The translations under genes were made by a program, and so were the position numbers. Under the pieces are notes generated by a model. It searched no databases and was not told where the DNA came from. It worked only from the letters and a program-made list of their open reading frames with translations. Positions 43,616 to 52,707 of a stretch of 64,000 nt of DNA are shown here, piece after piece. How positions within the stretch are numbered: position 1 is the first letter of the stretch; the number at the start of each line of letters is the position of its first letter. This DNA comes from JACMQW01 sp964536965 (GTDB lineage Bacteria > Bdellovibrionota > UBA1018), in contig CAZIAL010000003.1 of assembly GCA_964536965.1 (NCBI GenBank), forward strand, positions 71,558 through 135,557. Reading direction: 5' to 3'.

Positions 43616-45220
43616 ATGTCTGAAAAAAAGTGGTTTATCTATGTGCAGGACCACCACGAAGGTCCGTTCACGGTCGACGAGATCCAGAGCGGAATTTCGG
43701 AGGGTCGTTTCGAAAAGACGGGATTCGTGTGGGCGGACGGGATGAAGGATTGGCTTCCGATGGGCCAGCTCCCGGATTTTGCGCCACCCGCGGCGGCGCC
43801 CGTGCAGCCGATGATCGAAGAGATCGCCGTCGCAAGTCCGGTCACCGAAGAACCCTCCTTTTCGGCGACGGTGACTCCAGTGGAAGCGGAGACGGATACC
43901 TCGCCGGCGGAACCCGTGGTTGAGAGACCCGTTCGTGGCAGCGACCGGATCGCGGGGACGAATACGACGATCGTCGAGGTGGGCGAGCTCCGTGGAGAAA
44001 CGGACAGCCAGCCCCATATCATTCGTCCCGCCGTTTTAGGGGCCGGAGCGGCGACCCGCCCCTCGACCCAGGCTCCCGGCGAGAAGACCCCGTTCTTCAC
44101 TCCGAGGATGAAACCGATTTTCCTCGCGTTCGCGATTCTCGGAGTCCTCTTCGGAGTCCAGAAAGCCGGGCTGCTGAAACGATTCGAGGACCGCGTTTCC
44201 GCGATTTTCTCCACGCTTCCGCCGCTCCCGGACGTCGCACCGGAAGATTACGAAGCGCTGAAGAAAGTCGCGAAGAGTTCGCCATCCGACGGGCCGCAGG
44301 TTTCGCTCGCCCTATCGAAGGCGGATGCCTTGTCACCGATTTTTTACGTCGCGACGAACCTTCCCGACGGTGCGCGCTTCGAGATCTATATCGAAGGTGT
44401 CTCGCACCGAATTCTGAATACGCTCGCCTACAGCGGCAAGCTCGATGTAACGACCCAGAAGCGGTTGGCGAAATCCCAGCCGCTTCGTTACGCGGACGGC
44501 AAACCCATTCCGCGCGGCGAATATGTCGTTTACGTCATGGAAGCTCCCGTCGGCCAGCCCGACCTCGTTTATAAGGAACTCGTCCAGCTGGCGCCGATCG
44601 CCCGCAATCTTCCTTATCATCTGCCCCAGGAACGACGACTCGTTTACTCGAAACAGATTTTTTTCGGATCGAAGGACGCGACCTACGAGCAACGGTTGAA
44701 GGAGTTCCACGACACTTTGGTGGCGAAAGCGAAGTCGGAAACGATGGAGCTCGGTCAGGCGCTATCGACGCTGGAAAGCCAGGCGGAAGTTTCGATGGCC
44801 GCGTACGATCGTCTGAAGCGTCAGCCCATCGGACCCAAGCAAAAGCAGGCTTGGAACGACATCAACCGCACCTGGCGCCCGATCCAGGCCCAGATCGTCC
44901 AGCGCTATGCCGGTCAGTCGATCGAGAAGGTGAAGGAAGAGTATTTCCACGCCAACCTGGTTTCCGAATTCATCGTCATCGAAAAAATCGTCTCCGATCT
45001 CCATTCGGCCCAGGAGAAGTTGTTCACGACTTCGGCGAACGTGAGTTTGCTCGAGGCGGAAGTGACCGACCTGCGGACCCAGTTCGAAACACGCAAGACC
45101 GCGTTCAAATCCGCGATCGAAACGGCGCTCGCCAATCCGTCGGATGCGACCACCGGGCTTCCGGTGAAAGTGTCGATCGAAACCAAATCCACCGCTGCGG
45201 CGGCGAAAAGCGGAGAATAA
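43616..45220 (+). CDS. GYF_2-domain membrane protein
   Basis: A 534-residue protein. An N-terminal GYF_2 (DUF4339) domain (about 5-50: KKWFIYVQDHHEGPFT, GFVWADGMKDW) is followed by an acidic Pro/Ala-rich linker, one membrane segment (about 162-182) and a large region with coiled-coil stretches (about 365-500). GYF_2 domains bind proline-rich partners in membrane-linked assemblies. It is followed 3 bases later by a PilZ gene, so the two are probably one operon linked to c-di-GMP or envelope control. Confidence 0.75.
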   Translation: MSEKKWFIYVQDHHEGPFTVDEIQSGISEGRFEKTGFVWADGMKDWLPMGQLPDFAPPAAAPVQPMIEEIAVASPVTEEPSFSATVTPVEAETDTSPAEPVVERPVRGSDRIAGTNTTIVEVGELRGETDSQPHIIRPAVLGAGAATRPSTQAPGEKTPFFTPRMKPIFLAFAILGVLFGVQKAGLLKRFEDRVSAIFSTLPPLPDVAPEDYEALKKVAKSSPSDGPQVSLALSKADALSPIFYVATNLPDGARFEIYIEGVSHRILNTLAYSGKLDVTTQKRLAKSQPLRYADGKPIPRGEYVVYVMEAPVGQPDLVYKELVQLAPIARNLPYHLPQERRLVYSKQIFFGSKDATYEQRLKEFHDTLVAKAKSETMELGQALSTLESQAEVSMAAYDRLKRQPIGPKQKQAWNDINRTWRPIQAQIVQRYAGQSIEKVKEEYFHANLVSEFIVIEKIVSDLHSAQEKLFTTSANVSLLEAEVTDLRTQFETRKTAFKSAIETALANPSDATTGLPVKVSIETKSTAAAAKSGE

Positions 45221-45223
45221 ATC

Positions 45224-45634
45224 ATGACGGACGCATCTGAGAAAACTGGCATCGACCGTCGCGGCTCGCGCCGCCGTCCTATTCTGGAATCGTTCTCTTT
45301 TTTCGTGGTCGTTCCGAAAAAAGGATTTCATCGACTTCGCGTCGTCGACGTCAGCGACACCGGCGTCGGATTCGACTACGATATCATCGGCGAGATGAAG
45401 GAAGCGTTCCCGGTCACGCCGGGGGAGACGTTTGAGCTCCAGTTTTACCTGAACCAAACCCTTTTCATCCCCCTGCATGTAAAAGTGATGCGAATCGACG
45501 ATTCGAAGGTGATTCGTCGGGTCGGTGCGGAGTTCACTTCGACGGGAACCCCCGAACATGGAGGACTGGCGGCGGTTCTCGATATGATCGATAAGGTTTC
45601 CGAAATCGTCCAGTTCGACTCCATCGCGGATTAG
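45224..45634 (+). CDS. PilZ-domain protein (copy 1)
   Basis: A 136-residue single PilZ domain with both c-di-GMP-binding signatures: RxxxR (R-R-G-S-R, near residue 12) and D-V-S-D-T-G (about 42-47). It would act as a c-di-GMP receptor. It lies 3 bases after the GYF_2 gene and overlaps the next gene's start (TAGTG). A related PilZ gene lies at 48196; the two share the Y-x-N-Q strand region. Confidence 0.88.
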   Translation: MTDASEKTGIDRRGSRRRPILESFSFFVVVPKKGFHRLRVVDVSDTGVGFDYDIIGEMKEAFPVTPGETFELQFYLNQTLFIPLHVKVMRIDDSKVIRRVGAEFTSTGTPEHGGLAAVLDMIDKVSEIVQFDSIAD

Positions 45635-47226
45635 TGACGTCGCCCGCGATGAAGATAACGAAGTCAGTCACCGTCGCTCTCCTGGGTCTGTTCATCTTCC
45701 TTCCCTCCGCGCTCGCGCGAATGGAATCCGCGCCGACGATCGTCAGGAATTACTTCACGGCGCAAAGACACATCACCTCGGCCGATCTCGAACATCGTCG
45801 GAAGGAGCTCGCGCGCGAGCTGGCGGCGATCGAAGGACTCGAGCAGGAGTATTTCGAGTCGTATCGGGCCCTTTCGACGGGCCAGCCTAAACCCGAGCGA
45901 CTCGTCGCCGAGCTGGGCACCGCGCTCGCGGATGCTTCTCCGGCCGCGGAAAGCGCGCGGACGAATTTTCTCCGCGAATTCGATCGTTGGACGCTGGCCC
46001 AGCGCTCCCACCATGCGCTGATCGACCGGCTGAATCTCGAGAAATTCCACTACTTCATCAAAGAGGCCCGCTTCTACGCGGACGTTTCCTACTTCGACGC
46101 GATCATCCAGGGCGAGCTGCCGCTCTCGGCCCGAAATCAGGTTCTCCTCATGTCGGCGCACCAGCGGCTCTTGGACGCGCACTCGAGCTATCTATCGCAT
46201 CTCGATAAATACGGGACGCCGAAGGATGTCTTCCGGTTAGCGGCGATCCGCGACGTCTTCGGCGCTTCGAAGCAGTACTTCGAACGGCTCGAAGCCGTGA
46301 CCGCTACGACCGGGGAAAAGTTCGCTATTTTCCGCCGGAAGCTCGCGGCGTTTCCACAGCGTCTCTGGGAGAACCTTAAGCTCCTCGCTCTCGTTCCGGA
46401 CGCGATTCGCCTGGGCGTGGACATTCTTTTCCACGGCGGAGGAAAGGTGAATTCTACCGTCAACGCCGCGTTCGTGAAAGCAGCGGAGCTGAAAGGATAT
46501 TCCGTGAAGATTCACGGGAAGGAGAACCTGGCCCTCGCCACGATCCATAAGGAATCGAAGACGGTGAACATCATCGCGAAAGTCCATCGTGGACCCGTCC
46601 TCGACAATATGGTGCTCGCGCACCTGGGGTTGAAAGACTACGCATTCGTGACGTCGTTCGGTTCCGTGATTCCAGAGTTCTATTCGAGCCGTCTGAAAGA
46701 CAACCCCGGGATTGCGTTCGTCGGTCCCGGATTTCCGAACGGAATCGAAACCGTCACCGAGAAGGCCATCCAGAATCCCGAGCGGATCATGGTGAATTAC
46801 GCCGAAGGCAGCATCGGAAATATGGGAGAGACCCGCCCCATCGCCGAGAAATTTTCGACGGCGATGATCCCCGAATTTCGGAAGAAGGGGTATCGCGTAA
46901 ATTTGATTCCGGTGACCTCCCAGGCGGCATCGTTTCTGAAAAATGACATCGGTTCGGATCTCCTTTTCGGAAAGATCATCGACGCCCGCGTTCATCCGCC
47001 GATCACCGACGAGATGATTTCATTTCTGGAGTCCAGTGGTCGCCTGAAGGATCTCGGAATTCTCCTGCGCGCGACCTGGCTCACCGAGCTCGAGACGAGC
47101 GGCGGAGAGGGCGGCCGGCTCGCCGAAGGCGCGCTGACTCTGCGGGGAATGGAAGAAATGCTCGTGAAGTATATGAATCTTCCGAACTCGACGAAAAGCT
47201 TCTGCCCGCGCCTACTCGCCCAGTAG
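45634..47226 (+). CDS. Exported/membrane PlsC-like acyltransferase-domain protein
   Basis: A 530-residue protein with a signal peptide or anchor (about 6-28) and a helical N-terminal half. The C-terminal region resembles phospholipid acyltransferases: VHRGPVLDNMVL in place of the NHxxxxD motif, and NYAEGSIGNMGETRP in place of FPEGTRS. The His-Asp spacing is one residue longer than canonical, so activity is uncertain. The start may be GTG 45634, which overlaps the PilZ stop, or ATG 45649. Its end overlaps the convergent esterase gene by 15 bases. Confidence 0.55.
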   Translation: MTSPAMKITKSVTVALLGLFIFLPSALARMESAPTIVRNYFTAQRHITSADLEHRRKELARELAAIEGLEQEYFESYRALSTGQPKPERLVAELGTALADASPAAESARTNFLREFDRWTLAQRSHHALIDRLNLEKFHYFIKEARFYADVSYFDAIIQGELPLSARNQVLLMSAHQRLLDAHSSYLSHLDKYGTPKDVFRLAAIRDVFGASKQYFERLEAVTATTGEKFAIFRRKLAAFPQRLWENLKLLALVPDAIRLGVDILFHGGGKVNSTVNAAFVKAAELKGYSVKIHGKENLALATIHKESKTVNIIAKVHRGPVLDNMVLAHLGLKDYAFVTSFGSVIPEFYSSRLKDNPGIAFVGPGFPNGIETVTEKAIQNPERIMVNYAEGSIGNMGETRPIAEKFSTAMIPEFRKKGYRVNLIPVTSQAASFLKNDIGSDLLFGKIIDARVHPPITDEMISFLESSGRLKDLGILLRATWLTELETSGGEGGRLAEGALTLRGMEEMLVKYMNLPNSTKSFCPRLLAQ

Positions 47227-48057
47227 CGAGTCCAGAACCTCTTCGCGGAACCGTGTAGTGATCCAGGGGAGGTGGGATCCGCCTTCGATCGTGATCGAGA
47301 CGAGGCGATTGCGCTCGCCGCACTCTTCGCGAAGCACCCGAGTTTCCTCGCCCCAAACTCCGTAAGTCGAGTTCGCGCGCGACTCGATTCGGTTCGCTCC
47401 GCAGGCCAGGCGAGCTCGCCAGATCTCCCGGGTTTCGCCCGCGGTTCCATGGGGTTTTAGTCCGCGAAAACTTCCCCCCTGGTCGGAGATGACCTCGTCT
47501 CCGGTCCCGTGCGCGATGACCGCCCGGAATCCCGCGTAGTCCCGCACGGCGCAGCGGCGAATTTCGTCCGCGGCCGCAAGCGAGAAGATCCCGTCGATCT
47601 TCGCCCCGAGATCGCAGACGAGCCGAAACGCCATGAATCCTCCATTGCTGTGGCCCGCGACGAAAACGCGCGAGACCGGGACCCGCCTCCGAATCTCCTC
47701 GATGGCGCCGTCGACATAGCTGACGTCGTCGATGCCCGAGCGATCGAGGTCGCAGCAGCTCGGCGAGGCGTTCCAGAACCGTTTTTTCTCGCGATCGGGC
47801 GTTCCGGAGAGATAGGCGAGGTGGAACTTTTTTTCGGCGACGAAAGAATCGAAGCGAAAATAGAGGCGTTGGAGGAGGGGAGTCGCGCCGTAGCCGTGGA
47901 ATACGACCAGGAGCGGGAGCTTTTCGCCGCCCCCCGCCTTCGGCGACCGGATCGAAATTTCTCCCCGTTCCGGCGCGTGGGCGGGCGTGAAATGGGTTTC
48001 GCGCGTGCCGGGCGCGCAAGCCGAGAAGAAAACGACCGATAAGAGGAGGAAGCGCAT
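47212..48057 (-). CDS. Lipoprotein esterase, polyhydroxybutyrate-depolymerase/LpqC-like
   Basis: A 281-residue alpha/beta hydrolase with a short lipoprotein signal (FFSAC, about residue 14). It has an oxyanion HGYGATP strand, the nucleophile elbow GHSNGG (about residue 137), an Asp in HGTGDEVI and a catalytic His in EGGSHLPW. It resembles CE1 esterases and PHB depolymerases. CCDLD in the middle could carry a disulfide. It is likely surface- or periplasm-facing. No neighbouring gene explains its substrate. Confidence 0.8.
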   Translation of the reverse strand: MRFLLLSVVFFSACAPGTRETHFTPAHAPERGEISIRSPKAGGGEKLPLLVVFHGYGATPLLQRLYFRFDSFVAEKKFHLAYLSGTPDREKKRFWNASPSCCDLDRSGIDDVSYVDGAIEEIRRRVPVSRVFVAGHSNGGFMAFRLVCDLGAKIDGIFSLAAADEIRRCAVRDYAGFRAVIAHGTGDEVISDQGGSFRGLKPHGTAGETREIWRARLACGANRIESRANSTYGVWGEETRVLREECGERNRLVSITIEGGSHLPWITTRFREEVLDSLLGE

Positions 48058-48195
48058 GTCCCTTCAGCGTAATCCCGACCTTCGATTTCGCCAAGGTTCT
48101 GACGTTGGCCGGGGTTTCGGGATTTCCCGGGTAGGCAAGAAAGAGTCGTTCAGGAGGGGAGTGTCCGCTCCGATACGGTCTCTGGAAGGAAAGGA

Positions 48196-48672
48196 ATGTC
48201 TATGGCCGGAAAAAATACCGAAAACGAAAGCCGCGTAATCGATCTGAATGAGGTGCGAACCCAGAGGCTCGAGGAGAAGCGACGGAAGACGGAGCGGGTT
48301 TTCATGAACCAGTTCCTCGGTGTTTACTGCATGACCGGCGCGAACTCGATGCATCAGATCGAGATCGTCGACGTCTCCGAGGAAGGCCTGGGATTCCAGA
48401 TCCCATTCAACCCCGAGAAAGAAATTCCGATCACCGACAAAGATTTTCCGATTCGCCTCTATTTTAACCAGGAGTCCTTTCTCCAGGTCCATGTCACGAT
48501 CCAGAACTCGCGACCCGCGGTCCAAAACGGAACGCGTTATACGCGCTACGGATGCCGAGTGGATCCGAACACCTCGACCTTCGCGGCCTTTCAGGCATTC
48601 GTTCGGTTTCTGAAGGTGTACGGAGAGGTTTCCCAGAAGGACAACGGCGACGTGAACGTTTTCTTCGTCTAA
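48196..48672 (+). CDS. PilZ-domain protein (copy 2)
   Basis: A 158-residue protein. A charged ~30-residue N-terminus is followed by a PilZ domain with RxxxR (R-K-T-E-R) and D-V-S-E-E-G. It is similar in plan to the PilZ protein at 45224. The start is ATG 48196 or 48202, after a GGAAGG-type ribosome site. It overlaps the small convergent gene by 4 bases. Confidence 0.85.
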   Translation: MSMAGKNTENESRVIDLNEVRTQRLEEKRRKTERVFMNQFLGVYCMTGANSMHQIEIVDVSEEGLGFQIPFNPEKEIPITDKDFPIRLYFNQESFLQVHVTIQNSRPAVQNGTRYTRYGCRVDPNTSTFAAFQAFVRFLKVYGEVSQKDNGDVNVFFV

Positions 48673-48926
48673 TCTTCGCGCGTTTCCGGGACCGGTTCGC
48701 TCACGAGATCGAGCATCTCGGTGGCGGAGAAGGTTCCCAGGCGACGAAAGATTTGCGCGTTTTCTCCGGTCGGCATTTCGGTCGCCGGCCCTAAAATTCC
48801 CGGACGGCGATTCCCCTTAAAGGAGTCGCCGTTGGGCGTTTCCGGAGAGGCCGCCGCGGCGGCCAGGAGAAGCGGGGCCGCGAAAAGCCGCGTCCAGAGA
48901 TTGAAACTGGGTATTCGATTCGACAT
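48669..48926 (-). CDS. Small exported protein, unknown function
   Basis: An 85-residue protein. The signal peptide (about 1-27, LFAAPLLLAAAAA) is followed by a short hydrophilic mature part. GAGGGA lies 6 bases before the ATG, which supports a real gene. No family is recognised. Confidence 0.6.
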   Translation of the reverse strand: MSNRIPSFNLWTRLFAAPLLLAAAAASPETPNGDSFKGNRRPGILGPATEMPTGENAQIFRRLGTFSATEMLDLVSEPVPETRED

Positions 48927-49162
48927 CCGTGTCCCTCGATTTGCCTGAAGGCCGCCGCCCCGACAAGGGTCGCCGACATGATGCTATGAGTCTAACGAGC
49001 CTTTTCAGAAAAGAAAACCCCTCGACGGGCGCCAAATGGCTGACGCCGCTAAATCTAAATGAGGAATCTCGCGTCGGTCCTCAGGTTTTCGGCCCGAACC
49101 TGCCGATAGAGGGGGTGGGGAGTGGTACGCCCGCATCTTTTATCGTCGTGGAGACTCGCAAA

Positions 49163-50446
49163 ATGACCTCGAATCGAAAATTGGGCCGGAAACTTCGGGT
49201 AGGGATGGCCCTGGCCTTAGCGGTGACGAACGTGACGATGCTTCCGAGCCGTGCGTTCGGATCAGACCGTCTCCCTACCGATCCGCCTGGCAATCGCACC
49301 CAAGGCCAGATGGCGTGCAGCGCTTGGCTCACCCGAACGGTCCCCAATTTTCTCAAGCAGCGGGTCATCGACCTCACCTACTGGCCGAAAGGGGCGTTAT
49401 CGGAGGAGGCCGCTTTGCGGGCCCGGTTCGAACGCGAACCCGAACTTTGGAAGTGGCTGGAATATACTCAGGGCAATCGATACGTGAACTACGACAACCA
49501 GATCAGTATCTTCAACACTCTCGAAGATATGATCAAGGCTGGGCTGAAGAAGACGCTCGGCTTTTGCTGGGGTCACGCCACGATGCGGTTCTACTTCACG
49601 CGCCTCAGTTTCTTCGACCCGCGCGGCCTGCATGAAGCGATCCCGGCATTCAGAGAAGGAAGCCAAGAGTGGGTGGATTTCTATAAGGCGAAAATCCGTC
49701 AGATCGCGAATGGCGAGCCGGCGGTCATTCCGGGATTCGCGACGCTTCGTGAATTTTCCGAACATCCGAGCCTGATCAACTGGTTCCGCCATCATGCCGC
49801 GGACGAATGGGCCGAACGGATGGCCAGTATTTTCAACGCCGGAGCCTTTCTCAGCAAGCGCGATTATACGACGAAGGAAGGACTGGATTTCATCGCGAGC
49901 TTACAAGAACGATTGGCGCAAGGTTACAACCCGAAGATCATCTTCGATGAAAACTCCCATAAACGCGTGACGGGCGAGCAAAACAGCCTGCATGTGGTCC
50001 AAGTGGTCGGCGTCCATAAACTGAAGAACGACTACTGGGCGATCGAAGTTCTGGACGACAAGTTCGGAGCCAAAAAAGGCGCTCCCGCTCGCGCTGGCCT
50101 AGATGCGGATGATGAGACCGAGATCCTCTACCTGAATACGAAAGGTGGGAAGGATAAGAAAAGTACGATGGGGGTCTATCTTCCGTGGCGGCTGAAGGAC
50201 ATGACGAAGCCATTCGAAAAGGGCAACGCCTGGGACCATGGCGGAGGCAATGTGAACCAATTTCGTCTCGCTCCCGAGAATGATATCGAGGCGATGCGGA
50301 TGACTCTCAACATGCGCGCCTTCTGCATGAAACGGCCTAAGGTTTGTGAGGAGTTGGGCAACCGAAATCCCGTCCAGCGGGGCCGACCCGCGCTCCAGGA
50401 GGCTGGCGGCGCGTACCGACCTTTCGAGTATCCGGACGAAAATTAG
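49163..50446 (+). CDS. Exported papain-like fold protein, candidate cysteine protease
   Basis: A 427-residue protein with a signal peptide (about 1-35, ending SRAFG-SD). It carries a papain-type C-W-G-H around C135, a downstream histidine H277 in SLHVVQVVGV and acidic D298/D299 in EVLDDKF, arranged like a Cys-His-Asp/Asn triad. The start is ATG 49163 with GGAG upstream; an earlier in-frame start would have no signal peptide. The 236 bases before it hold no gene that I can support. The family name is not known to me, and protease activity is inferred from the motif layout. Confidence 0.55.
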   Translation: MTSNRKLGRKLRVGMALALAVTNVTMLPSRAFGSDRLPTDPPGNRTQGQMACSAWLTRTVPNFLKQRVIDLTYWPKGALSEEAALRARFEREPELWKWLEYTQGNRYVNYDNQISIFNTLEDMIKAGLKKTLGFCWGHATMRFYFTRLSFFDPRGLHEAIPAFREGSQEWVDFYKAKIRQIANGEPAVIPGFATLREFSEHPSLINWFRHHAADEWAERMASIFNAGAFLSKRDYTTKEGLDFIASLQERLAQGYNPKIIFDENSHKRVTGEQNSLHVVQVVGVHKLKNDYWAIEVLDDKFGAKKGAPARAGLDADDETEILYLNTKGGKDKKSTMGVYLPWRLKDMTKPFEKGNAWDHGGGNVNQFRLAPENDIEAMRMTLNMRAFCMKRPKVCEELGNRNPVQRGRPALQEAGGAYRPFEYPDEN

Positions 50447-50499
50447 AACGCCTCGAATTCCCTCTTTTCATCCCGGCCACCATCGTTTAGTGGTGCCTA

Positions 50500-51663
50500 A
50501 TGAATGCTCGGGGGAGCGGACGGAGGGATACCGTTCGAGTTATCGCATTTGTACTAGCGGGGTTCGGTGTACTCGTCGGATCGAGCCGGTCTCTCCACGC
50601 ATTCGGCGCGGCGAAGGCCCAGCCGGAAGACTGCGCCTCTCCGATCGATCTGCGTAAAGACGGTCTGCTCTCGGTACTTCCTTCGGGAGAACAAGGGGAT
50701 ACCTACGCCTGCGGATTCTTCGTCGCGGGATCTCTCCTCGATTCATTTCGTATTCGGGAAGAGGCACTGCCGCCGGGGCATACGTCTATTCTTCCGATCG
50801 ACCCCATCGCCCTTGCGATCGACCTCGCGGTGGAGACCGACCGGCCGAACTGGTTTCCCTTGCAACTGACCTCCGATCCGCTGAGCTCGGAAGACGGCCG
50901 GCGCGGTTCCTACCTGTGTGACATTGTGCAGCATGTCCGCGAATATGGGGTCTGCGATCATGGCGATCCGCGAGTTTATGACCGGGAATGGATGCGGACG
51001 CGTTCGACCCTGGCGATGAAGGTTTACGAAGCGGCTCGGGACCTCGCCTATCCCAACGATATGGAGGACGCCGAGGAACGCGGCCGCGCGGTCCACGCCA
51101 TCCGGCTCGCGCTCGCGAAGGATCCGACCCTGGTTCTGAGTGACTCGCGTCTGGAAAAGATCCTCATCGACGATTCCGAATCGCCGTACGAAGTGGTCCG
51201 AAAGATCCTCTATCCCCAGTGCGAGCAGAAACGTTACTTCGGCGCGTACGAAGATCTCCCGCAGTGTCGCACGAAGATCTATGCGGGGTGGGAAGTCCTG
51301 GGCCTTGGCGAAGGCAATGCCGAGAGCCGCGCGCTTCGGATTGAAAAAGAAATCCACCGACGGCTGGAGTCCGAGCGGGGAGTGCGCAACGTCCTCCCGA
51401 TTCCGGTTCTCCACTGTTATGCCGCTCTCCAGAAGGGCCGCGGCTTCGAGGGTGCTTCGATTTTCGACGAAGACTGCATCACGCACTATGTAAGCGTGAT
51501 CGGACGTCGATCGAAAGGCGGGGTCTGCCAGTTCCTCGTGCGCAACAGCTACGACCCTCGCGACGAAGAAGCGGTTTCGAGCGACTGGGAACGCGACGGC
51601 GAGGATTTCTGGGTCGACGCCTCGACGCTTTCGCGCAGCACTTTCGGCCTGCACGGTCTCTGA
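50500..51663 (+). CDS. Exported papain-like fold protein 2, candidate cysteine protease
   Basis: A 387-residue protein with a signal peptide (about 1-32). It has papain-like elements in order: a DLRKDG region, Gln before C71 (EQGDTYACGFFVAG), H329 (ITHYVSVIG) and N349 (VRNSYDP). This is close to the Q-C-H-N pattern of the C1 family. It lies 54 bases after the first papain-like gene on the same strand, so the two probably form a transcription unit of secreted peptidases or peptidase-like proteins. Confidence 0.6.
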   Translation: MNARGSGRRDTVRVIAFVLAGFGVLVGSSRSLHAFGAAKAQPEDCASPIDLRKDGLLSVLPSGEQGDTYACGFFVAGSLLDSFRIREEALPPGHTSILPIDPIALAIDLAVETDRPNWFPLQLTSDPLSSEDGRRGSYLCDIVQHVREYGVCDHGDPRVYDREWMRTRSTLAMKVYEAARDLAYPNDMEDAEERGRAVHAIRLALAKDPTLVLSDSRLEKILIDDSESPYEVVRKILYPQCEQKRYFGAYEDLPQCRTKIYAGWEVLGLGEGNAESRALRIEKEIHRRLESERGVRNVLPIPVLHCYAALQKGRGFEGASIFDEDCITHYVSVIGRRSKGGVCQFLVRNSYDPRDEEAVSSDWERDGEDFWVDASTLSRSTFGLHGL

Positions 51664-51679
51664 GCCGGAAGCCCCTGGT

Positions 51680-51892
51680 TCAAGCCGCCTTTTTCTTCGC
51701 GGCGGCGTTCGACTTGCGGTCGATCCATTCCGAGAGAATGATCGCGGCCTTTTCAGGCTCGCGTGCGCTTTTCTCCGAGATCTTCCGGATAAAAAGGTCG
51801 ATATCCGCGCGAAGGACTTGGGGGTCCTTCCCGCGGAGATCGGTGGTCGTTGGGCTTGAACTTTTTTTGGCCGGAGCCTTAGGCGACTTCAT
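51680..51892 (-). CDS. Small Lys/Ala-rich protein, unknown function
   Basis: A 70-residue protein with basic, Ala/Pro/Ser-rich ends and a helical centre (DPQVLRADIDLFIRKI, AAIILSEWIDRK). The start is ATG 51892, 14 bases inside the preceding gene on the same strand, so translation is coupled. No family is recognised. Confidence 0.6.
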   Translation of the reverse strand: MKSPKAPAKKSSSPTTTDLRGKDPQVLRADIDLFIRKISEKSAREPEKAAIILSEWIDRKSNAAAKKKAA

Positions 51893-52118
51893 GCAGAAGA
51901 TCGTTGCTCGGCTCGACGAGGATCTTCTCGATCGCGTCGGAGTGAGAGGCGGCTTGGTTGATTTCGGCCTCGGAAACGGAGCCCACGAAGACTTCCTCGC
52001 CCACCATCGAGAACGCGTACCAGCGGTCGCCCATTTTTTGGTAAAGGACGTCCACGGTCTGGATTTTTTCAGCGGCGTTGTTGATGTTCTGGATTTGGAT
52101 CGTGTTCTTCTTGGCCAT
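51879..52118 (-). CDS. Small cytoplasmic protein, unknown function
   Basis: A 79-residue protein with a beta-strand-rich core (DVLYQKMGDRWYAFSMV, EEVFVGSV) and an acidic C-terminus. The divergent reading frame has no better candidate, and the overlap with the 70-residue gene suggests a two-gene unit. A GGAGGG-type site (CCAGGAGGG) is present about 5-9 bases upstream. No family is recognised. Confidence 0.65.
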   Translation of the reverse strand: MAKKNTIQIQNINNAAEKIQTVDVLYQKMGDRWYAFSMVGEEVFVGSVSEAEINQAASHSDAIEKILVEPSNDLLHEVA

Positions 52119-52244
52119 TCGATTACCCTCCTGGTTTCCGAGTTGGTGATCAGGCTCGAGTTGCTCTCACCTGACATAGGGCTTTTCGGAGGGGGGGCTG
52201 GAACTTTAACGGGAAATGATTGCCCAGCCGCTTTTTTCGGAAAT

Positions 52245-52685
52245 CTACGGCGTGACGACGAGATCGCCGAAAAGCGTGGCGTCGAATACGTCGCGAAAGG
52301 AGTAGGTGCCGGCGGCCGCGGGTGCGAAGGAATGCGCCCGAATGACGACCGGGCCGTTCGGATCGAATACCGGGGTGTCCGGCATCACGAGTCCGCCCGT
52401 AGAGCGGAGCTGGTGCTGCAGGAAAGGGCCGTGGAAGTAGATGTGGAGAATATTGCCTAGTGGAAAGGTGCAGTTCAGCGCCGTGTTCGCCGGCGCGAAT
52501 TCGCCATCCGTTCCTCCGCAGCCGCAGACTTTCTGGATTCGTCCATCCCAGACGGCGATCTGGGCGGTGCCGGTCGCGCAGGTGCCAGAGGGTACGGCCG
52601 GCGCGGGCATCTCGTTACATGCCGAGAGGCTAGCCGCGGTCGCCAGGGCGGCGAGCATAAAGAGGGATTGACGAAGATCTTTCAC
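52245..52685 (-). CDS. Lipoprotein with cupredoxin-like fold lacking copper ligands
   Basis: A 146-residue lipoprotein (lipobox LSAC near residue 23). The C-terminal part (HSFAPAAAGTYSFRDV, then LFGDLVV) looks like the last strands of a plastocyanin-like domain. The Cys-x-His-x-Met ligands are missing, so it probably does not bind type 1 copper. C-G-C-G near residue 55 may form a disulfide. GTG 52685 is chosen because GGAGG lies 5 bases before it. Confidence 0.6.
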   Translation of the reverse strand: MKDLRQSLFMLAALATAASLSACNEMPAPAVPSGTCATGTAQIAVWDGRIQKVCGCGGTDGEFAPANTALNCTFPLGNILHIYFHGPFLQHQLRSTGGLVMPDTPVFDPNGPVVIRAHSFAPAAAGTYSFRDVFDATLFGDLVVTP

Positions 52686-52707
52686 TGCCTCCACTCTATC
52701 GGAATCT

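Noticed and set aside
51893..52177. N-terminal extension of the 70-residue gene at 51680
   Set aside because: The extension is the out-of-frame shadow of the 79-residue gene at 51879-52118; it is Arg/Ser/Pro-rich and featureless.
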